A stretch of DNA of 64,000 bases from Selaginella moellendorffii. Lineage: Eukaryota; Streptophyta; Lycopodiopsida; Selaginellales; Selaginellaceae. The DNA lies in contig NW_003314284.1 in the NCBI RefSeq assembly GCF_000143415.4, forward strand, positions 533,805 through 597,804. Reading direction: 5' to 3'. Positions 56,530-64,000 of the stretch are shown here, in pieces. Below the pieces are notes generated by a model. The model did no database searches. It had not been told where the DNA came from and worked only from the letters and a program-made list of their open reading frames with translations. Numbering within the stretch: position 1 is the stretch's first letter; the number at the start of each line of letters is the position of its first letter. A program made the position numbers and the translations under genes.

Positions 56530-59500
56530 TTTTCAAGATATATAAAATGGAACATTTGAATCAAAGGGTGTTAAGTTAATATATGGGATAAAAGTTCTAA
56601 TACCTTTAAATTCACATATAATTGTTTCACAATCCAAAACTTTAAGCAAAGTTTTTTTGACCATTAATTGAGTCTTATTGCACAATAGAGATATGTTTTT
56701 CAAAAGAATAACTTTACAACCTTCTTTTAGTAGCAATTTGTGTAGTGGTAATCTAAAGGGAGTGATAGAGTTTAGAAATTTAATTGGGAAATCTTTATGA
56801 TATTCAACATCAACAAAGTTAATGCTACTGTAAATTTGAGGTGGATTTGGTAATTGAGAGATAATGTTGTTATTAATTGGAAATATATTATCATTGAGAG
56901 GTGTTAAAATGGTTCTATTTGTTGCAATTTGAACATTCAAAATGTCTTCAATGTATGGGAATATGAAATCAATTATAGAGATACTTCTAATTAGTTCTAA
57001 AGAAAGAAGGATAAAATCAAGTGGTAAAATATGGTTTTGTGTATAATTATTTCCATCACCAACTTTCAATAACCTTTTTACCCAATCTGGGAACTTGAGG
57101 CCAAGCTGCATAATTATTTGCAGTTGGAACTTTCTAAATAGATTCCATAAACTATTTAATCTTACAGATGTTAAAAAAATCTTGTTTGGTGATTATATGG
57201 GACAATTGGTAATGTTTGATAGAAATCACCACTTGTAACAATAACAATGCTATCAAATAAAAAATTGTTCTATTTTAAATCTTTTATGTAGCGATAGACA
57301 GTTGAAAAAGCAAGTGTATGAACCATACTAATTTCATCCCAAATAAGCATTTGTATTGTTTTCATAGATCTACTGACACTGTTATTAGGTGTTAAACCAA
57401 AAACAGATATATCATTAATTAGAATTAATAATTTAAAAGTTGTATAGGATATTTGTCCATTTTGTAGTAGTATGCTTGCAATGCCCGTGCATGCCATACA
57501 AACCATTTTTTTTATTGTAGAACTCAAAATATTTTACTATTGCATTTAATAAATATATTTTGCCAGTCCTACCAAGGCTATCAATAAAAATAAAATGGTT
57601 GGTATCAATCAGGCACTCAACAATGTTAACAATTTCATTGAATATAATAATTTATTTAACATTCAAGTTTCTAATATTATGGTAAATTTCTGTATATAAA
57701 TGGTTGTAATTTAGTATTAATTGAATAGAGGTATTTAGAGTTGGAATAAGTAAATTGTATGATTGGTTTGTTTTACTATGTATTTCCATTCTTGAGTTAA
57801 TGTCTATTAAAGCAAGTTTATATCAACATACAATATTTGTTTTACCAAAATTTTTAAAGAGCTAAACCTTAAAAATATCCCAAAGATATGGTGGGTATTG
57901 CAAAAAATACATATGAAAGTAAAGAGTTGACATAATTGTGTAGGCATTTGAAAATTACATACTTCTTGTAAACAATTATACCACTTGTTATCATCATCAA
58001 GAAAACCCATAATAATAGCAACTTGTTGAAAACTTTAGTAAGTTGCATCATTAATTGTTTTAATATTGTCGAAGGATGTCACATCTTTTTTATGAAGAAT
58101 AATAATAAATAAGTGGTACAACTTAGTATTTAGAGGAGATACTAAGTATAGTCGAGGAATAACCTTTTTCTTTTTTTGACATTGCCATATATTAATAGAT
58201 CTATTGAAAACATAATGTAAAGGTATCTGAATGTATATATATTGTTTTGCATTTGGATCATGAATATTAAGCTTGAACCATTTTGTTAACATTGTTCCAT
58301 TACATGCTATTTTTTGCAAGGCCTTATGCTCTAAGCGTTTTATAAAATATACATTTTGGAAGTCAAGAAAATACGGGTAGATGTATTATAAGGTGTGAGC
58401 ATCCATGCATTTTAAATTTAAATATCCTCCAAATAGCTTCCAATGCTGAAATGTATCAAGTATTTATAAAATTTGTGATTCATCCAAATTTAATACATTT
58501 TTAGACTAAGTGGCTATTCGAATTTCAATGGTTGCACAATCATAACCTTTATAAACATATTGAAAAAAATACTTAATTGATACACATATTTTTACACTTA
58601 TATGGACTTTGTATTTTTTACATAAATATTTATTATATGGGACAATTCATTTGTTATCAACTAAAATATCATTTTTAAGGAAGGTGTGACCATTGTTTAG
58701 CCTAAAATATTCTGGATACCCATCCACACAATATAAAGTCTTGTCATTGAAGTATCTAGGATAGTTTTTGGAGTATTTTTTGTTTTTCATGCATGGACTT
58801 TGAGGATTTAGTAATCCACATGGACCATGTATCATATGTGATGTGATTATTTCAAATATCTTAGGCTCTAATAAAGGGTTAGGTAATTGACTAAATACAT
58901 ATTTGTCAATAGTGTCATGGTCTTTAATTTTACTTTCATTGTCTAATATGCCTAGGAAATGACAATGTGGTAATCCTCTTTTCTGGTCTTCAATGATATA
59001 TATAAATGCAATACATCTTCCAAAGATATTTTTTTTATAAAATCATAGAGAAAATATTTTAGCTTTATATTAAAAACCCTAAATCAAGTTGGCCTTCAGG
59101 TCCTTTATTAGGATGTAGATTTTGTAATATCTTAGGCCATTTAGGGTTGCAACTAAAATTTATAAAAACATTAGATTTTGAGTATTTTGTTATAATTGCA
59201 ATAGCATCTTGGTAGTTTTGTTGCATAGCTTTTAGGAGGTAAAATAACAAATTTTCTTAGTCGAGCATTTGCATTAGCAGCTCTACCAGCAATATAATCC
59301 ATCAAACCTGTATAAAAATAAACTTTCATATTTTTTTGATTAGATTTATAGTATTGTAAATTGTTTCTTTCAATTTTAACATAGGCATCTACAATATATT
59401 ATTATGTGAGTTTTCCAACATGTAAAATTTGGTTATATGTAACTATAGAGGTTGATAATATTGAATCTCTTTTGGACAAACAATAGGCATAATATTGAAA

Positions 59501-60060
59501 GAGTGTTATATGCTTATTAAAAGAAAGCCTATCATGCCAAACTTTATTTGCATGTGGAAAAGCAATGGATAAACCATAGGATTGCAATTAGCATTTAAAA
59601 TAAATATATGTTATGGTTTTAATGATTTTGGATGAATTCATATTTCACGGTCAAAAGATGGCACACCATCTTCACTTTGGAAAATTATTGCAACATCATT
59701 AGTTTGTGGAGTATTATATTGATGATGGTTTATGCCTTCATTTTTAATGAGTATATATACTCCATGTAAATTGCTACCAGAAATAATAGTTCCTAAAATA
59801 TTTTTTTATTCCAATTCATACATCATTCTAAAAGCTTGTGCATATGGATTAATATGTTGAAGTATCATATCTAGTTGAAGCAATAAATTATAATCACAAT
59901 TAATGTTAAAAAGGTTTTGTTTTCTGATATTAGTAGCCTCATTAGAGCTAGCATGTACAATTGACAGTTGGAAATTTAGTTTCATAAAGTTATTTTGGAT
60001 AGTAAATATTGTTGACAATAAAAAAAATGGTGTTTTTAAGCAATAGCTCATATGGCATTT
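56530..60060 (-). pseudogene. decayed Helitron transposase (RepHel)
   Basis: In minus-strand order: Helitron N region at ~60051-59806 (LQLDMILQHINPYAQAFRMM), 59250-59065 (NYQDAIAIITKYSKSNVFINF then CNPKWPKI), 58835-58647 (MIHGPCGLLNPQSPCM), 58319-58035 (PRLYLVSPLNTKLYHLFIIIL), PIF1-type helicase Walker A at ~57590 (GLGRTGKIYLLNA), Walker B region at 57527-57270 (CTGIASILLQNG, LIWDEISMVH) and the helicase C-terminal part at 57111-56533 (EGCKVILLKNISLLCNKTQLMVKKTLLKVL). Stops and frameshifts separate the pieces. Helitrons move by rolling-circle replication and often capture genes. The HUH nuclease motif and the 3' CTRR hairpin could not be located. Confidence 0.85.
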
Positions 60061-60421
60061 TTTCCATGGTATAGGACTAAATTACCATCATTTTGTAAAA
60101 CCAAAATACAATGAAATATATTTTTTTATTAGATTTTTCTCCCATATAATTTTTTTTTAGTATATCTTAATATTGCAATTTGGTTCTAAAAAACATTAAA
60201 TATTTTCCATTTGAAGAAATTAAAAAATCATTTGTATATAATGTTGATTTAGTAGAATAAAGACTACTTGTACCAAATAGCAAAATAAACTTAATTTACT
60301 AAAATAAAATCTAAAACTTAAGATAAATAAATAATATAAATAATCTTGTATATAAAGTTCAACTTTCTTAATTAAGTTATATTGTATAAAATGCTGAGAA
60401 AGATTTATATATATTTCATTG
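60061..60421. other. AT-rich spacer between Helitron and Ty3 relics
   Basis: Extremely AT-rich, no feature seen. Confidence 0.5.
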
Positions 60422-60596
60422 TGTGAGGGCCAAGTGTACAGCTATAATGTTGTATATTAATATTAGCGTAGTGGGATTTTGGTAGCTGTCGGATTGATTT
60501 CAATCTAAACCACTCGCTCCTGTATATAAGCTAGGGTTTTTGGGCTAATTGATATGCACATTTTTGTATTCCCTTTCCATATTCCAAGCACTCACA
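60422..60596 (+). mobile_element. 5' LTR of a Ty3/gypsy element, 175 bp
   Basis: Begins TGTGAG and ends CTCACA, a perfect 6-bp terminal inverted repeat as expected for an LTR. It contains TATATAAGC at 60524-60532. Downstream sequence starting TTGGTGGAGG would be the primer-binding site; its tRNA was not identified. No 3' LTR is present in the window. Confidence 0.7.
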
Positions 60597-60826
60597 TTGG
60601 TGGAGGTAAAGGGCACTTTTGATTGTCCCTGAGGAGTGTTTGAATTTGGGATTTTGGTTTAAATATAGCTTTTGCATTGTCTAGATCTAGCTTTTTCCAT
60701 TTCCTTTCTTTTGTTCTTTCCTTTCAAGATTTTGGTTTAAATCTAAGTTTTTGCATTGTCTAGATCTCCCATTTCCTTCTCATTTTTTGTCGTTTCTCTT
60801 TTTTTGCTCTTTCTTCGTCCATCTTC

Positions 60827-63150
60827 ATGGCAGATCAGCAATCTCCTCCTTTGACTCTAGAGTAGCAATTGGTCCAATTGCTTAATGCTATGTGCTTACA
60901 ATTGAACAATCGAACTCAATTGGTGGCGGCATTCACGGCACGTGGTCCAACTCCTCCTGCTCTTGGTGCCAATCCTCACGTTCGGCCGGAGTTCTTTTGT
61001 GGGAATCTTGGGGATGATGTGTACCATTGATTCGATCACTTCATGGTGATTGCCACATATCATTCTTGGGATGATGCTCGACGTTTGCGTGAGTTTCCCA
61101 CGTATTTCCAAAGGATAACATTGTAGTGGTACAATGGATTGAGTGCGGCCATTCGTGGGGATTGCAGTGTTCTTCCGGATGTCTTCAAACGCGCCTTCGG
61201 ACATGCTGATGATTGTGACGATGCCTTCCAACAATTGCATCATCTTCACCAAGGGCGATCTAAGTTGGTGATGCAATTTGGCATTCGTTTCCGCAGTCTT
61301 TTGCTTCGTGCGGAGCCCAATATGTCGGAGTGGATCAAGCTAGGAATGTTGTGGCTAGCACTTCGTCAAGATCTTGTCAACCTTGTGCATGCACTTGCTC
61401 TTGCCACCCTTGACAATGCTCTTCGCTTGGCCCAACGTTATGAGACGTCACTCTTCCACTTCTCGCTGCATGTCCTTCCGCTCCACTTCTTATAAATGAT
61501 GGTTCTGTTCTAATTGAGGTTGATGCTGCTGCTACTCAAGTCCAAGGACAAGGGCGAGGACGTGGTCATGGCCGTGATATTCGTTGCTAGGCATGTGATG
61601 AAATTGGTCATACTTATCGGCATTTTCGGCACTTTCCAGATTGGCGACCTCCATTTCTTGGGTGGAGACCTTGGCGTCAGCAATGTCCCATTGGTGCTGC
61701 TGTGGTGGAAGGTTTGGACACCGAGGTGCATCCGGGAAACGAAGAGTCGAGCGAGTAACAAAGGGATCTTGCGTGAATAAGTTAGTGACCCCTCCATCTT
61801 TCTTTCGGGAGTATCATCAAGGGGTTCACTCGGCACCAGTTCATCCAGTGTTTATTTTCCAAACTCGTTTTTATAACAAAAGGTCTCCTATTATTCTCTT
61901 CGTATTGGTTGATACAGATTCGAGTTTATCTTCTATTGCTCGACCTGTTGCCACACGTTGTCATCTACACTTGCGTTGTGTGGCAGATTTAGTTTTCATT
62001 CTTTATGGCAACGGCCATACACATGCATATGCACGAGATAAGGCAGACTTGGTTGTGCGTGTGGGTGATCTCAAGCTTGAGTTGCAGTCGTTACGGGTGG
62101 TACCGAGTCAAGCTTTTGGCCTCATTCTTGGTATGGATTGGTTGCAACACAATCATGCCAAGTGTGACTTTAAGGCTTCTCCTCCTTGTCTCATACTTCC
62201 TTATGTTTCATCCATTCCTCTCACTTCCATACCTCTTCATCCCTCTACTTCTACCTCTGCTTCTATTACTTTTGTTCCCCCACTATTTCCTCCTATATTT
62301 CCATCTTGTTCTACTCTTCCCTTTTCCGATCCCTCTGATGATTTTTGTGTTGCAGTTGTTGACCGGCTCATGAAAGAGTATTCTGATCTCTTTGAATTTA
62401 ACCTATCGTCTAGGGCCAAGATTGCCACACGTCATCCGATTCCAACCGGGGATGCTCGTTCAATCAAGGTTCCTATTTGTCATCGGTCACCCAAGGAGAT
62501 CAAGATTTTACATGCAAACATCAAGGAGATGTTGGAGAAGGGTGTTATTCGGAAGTCGCGGAGTCCTTGGGCATGTGAACCTCATTTTGTGATGAAGCCT
62601 GATGAGAGTATACGTTTCTACATCGACTATTGTCCGTTAAATAAAGTGACAATCCCGGATGTGTACCCTCTTCCTCACACTGCTGATCTCTTGGATCGTC
62701 TAGGGCGAAGTCGTTAGTTCACCAAGCTAAATCTTGCTTCTGGGTACTAGCAAGTACCGGTGGCCGAAGAAGATATTCCCAAGACTGCTTTTCGTACACC
62801 GTTTGGCTTGTACGAGTTCTTGGTGATGCCGTTTGGTTTGACCAATGCTCCAGCAACTTTCCAGTGAATGATGGACGAAGTTTTTTGCGATATGCCAAAG
62901 GTGACTACTAACTTCATTGATGATGTCTTGATTCACTCGGAGGGGACATGGGAGGAGCACGTTTGTGATGTTTGTAAAGTGTTGGATCAGCTACGCGACG
63001 TTGTTTCAAACTGAAGCGGTCGAAGTGCATCTTTGGGTCCAAGGATACAACTTATCTTGGGTACCGTATTTCTCGTGAGGGTTTGCAAGTTGATCCTGAC
63101 AAACTTATGGTTGTTCTAAAGTTCCTTACTCCTGTAAGGAACCAACTCGC
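60827..63150 (+). pseudogene. decayed Ty3/gypsy gag-pol (gag, protease, reverse transcriptase start)
   Basis: A gag-like frame starts at 60827 (MADQQSPP) and includes LGMLWLALRQDLVNLVHALA. An aspartic protease follows at ~61830-62190 (VLVDTDSSLSSIA in place of the usual DTGS/DSGA, FGLILGMDWLQHN). The reverse transcriptase begins at ~62370 ([44 protein letters not shown] and the catalytic box FIDDVL near 62914). In-frame stops lie at 60863, 61028, 61124, 62715, 62748 and 62865, and there is a frameshift near 62995. Homology stops near 63150, before RNase H and integrase. The element is dead and truncated. Confidence 0.88.
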
Positions 63151-63214
63151 CGAGGTGTCGTAGGCTAAAGGAACCCCGAAAGCATGACCAAAATGACAAG
63201 GAGTTCATCGGATG

Positions 63215-63490
63215 GGACCAAGTCGAAGATCGAGTCCAAGACCGACTCTAGGACCGAGTTCAAGATAGAGTCCGGAATCGAGTCCGAGACCGACTCGGGG
63301 ACCAAGTTCGAGTCCGAGTTCGAGACCAAGTTCGAGACCGAGTCCGAGATCCGAAATCGGGTCCGAGACTGAGTCCGAGGTCGAGTCCGAGGTCGGGTCC
63401 GAGATCAGGTCCGAGATCGAGTCCGAGATCGAGTCCGAACCCGAATCCGAAGTCGGATCCGAAATCGGGTCCGAGATCGAGCTAGAGACT
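63215..63490. repeat. GAGTCCGAGACC-type satellite
   Basis: A degenerate 6/12-bp tandem repeat (GAGTCC, GAGACC, GAGATC and AAGTTC variants) runs for about 275 bp with no stop codon on either strand in some frames, giving spurious Ser-Asp or Glu-Ser-rich open frames. It begins soon after the truncated Ty3 element. Confidence 0.9.
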
Positions 63491-63509
63491 AAGTCCAAAT
63501 ACTAATACG

Positions 63510-64000
63510 GGTCAAGGGGTGAAAGCCCAAAGCGTGCCTCTTCCATTGGGGGGGGGGGGGGGCTTCCAGGGGTTCCCAAAATATTATAAGGACAGTGGGG
63601 TTCCAAAACCCATTTTTAAAGGAATCTCCCATTGGGGGCTTCCAAAATCTACTTTAAGTTGGGAATGGGACCCAAGGGCCTTTGGTGGGAATTAACATGG
63701 AATTTGCTGGGGCCCGAAGGGCCCTCCCAGGAAATGTTCAAAAACAACTCCCCCTCCCCAAAAGGGAACCCATTGGGGGGCTCCCCGCTCATGTGGGGGG
63801 GGGCCCCCCTTTAATACCATGGGGGTTATTGGTCCTCCCCCTTTCTAAGGGCTTGGGCCTTCCTTTCGGAATGGAATGGGGGGCAAAAAGTACCCCTAAC
63901 GGGCCCCTAAGCCACGGGGTTTTCCCCCCGCCTCCCCAAACAAATGTTTCACTCAAAAATTTGGATTTAAAAGGTCCCATGAACAAATTTTTTGGTACCC
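63510..64000. other. low-quality or contig-end-like sequence
   Basis: Composition changes abruptly: runs of G or C up to 14 (63548-63561, 63793-63808), doubled letters and no coherent frame. GGGTGAAAGCCCAAAGC at 63514 matches the repeat at 25228. The rest resembles poor base calling at the end of a read or contig more than biology. Confidence 0.6.

Noticed and set aside
63184..63498. Ser-Asp and Glu-Ser-rich proteins on both strands
   Set aside because: Products of the tandem satellite, no start context or family.

Overview
The window is nuclear DNA of a land plant. The plant-specific families (SEX4-type glucan phosphatase, ABA3-type Moco sulfurase, BRK1, DUF1191, plastidic glucose-transporter type, LRR-RLP, PLS-type PPR) show this. 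Introns are very short (mostly 45-110 nt, GT-AG) and intergenic gaps in the gene islands are small. This compact style, mixed with AT-rich transposon deserts, fits a lycophyte such as Selaginella. The species is an inference from gene style, not something read directly.

Layout. 0-7.9 kb is a gene island: LEA2/NHL protein (-), dienelactone hydrolase (+), RidA (+), SEX4-like phosphoglucan phosphatase (+) and a small unrecognised gene (-). 9.3-14.8 kb holds an intact LRR receptor-like protein (-), a decayed partial duplicate of it, and a serpin (-). 14.9-17.4 kb is AT-rich repeat. 17.7-22.6 kb holds two small unrecognised genes (+) and a 13-exon plastidic-type sugar transporter (-). 22.7-38.1 kb is a transposon and duplication zone: a dead hAT transposase split by an insert that carries a 56-bp tandem repeat and a 5S rRNA-like segment, a mosaic of gene fragments, a PPR gene, broken PPR copies and a non-autonomous LTR element. 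38.2-54.8 kb is a second gene island: Werner-type exonuclease (-), DDT/WHIM chromatin protein (+), SERAC1-like hydrolase (-), BRK1 (+), DUF1191 protein (+), PP4 catalytic subunit (-) and Mo-cofactor sulfurase (-). 54.8-64 kb is again repeats: a frameshifted unrecognised gene, a short insertion flanked by a 16-bp direct repeat, a decayed Helitron, a decayed Ty3/gypsy element, a GAGTCC-type satellite and a low-quality tail that looks like a contig end.

The genes do not form one pathway. They are ordinary single-copy eukaryotic genes, several in divergent pairs sharing short promoters (exonuclease/DDT, hydrolase/BRK1) or convergent pairs with nearly touching ends. The most unusual content is in the repeat zone: an inverted duplication in which PPR and exonuclease have decayed in opposite copies, and a transposon insert carrying the 5S internal control region.

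Exon boundaries were worked out by hand from GT-AG signals, reading phase and family similarity. They agree in phase throughout the main genes, but no transcript or database evidence was available.
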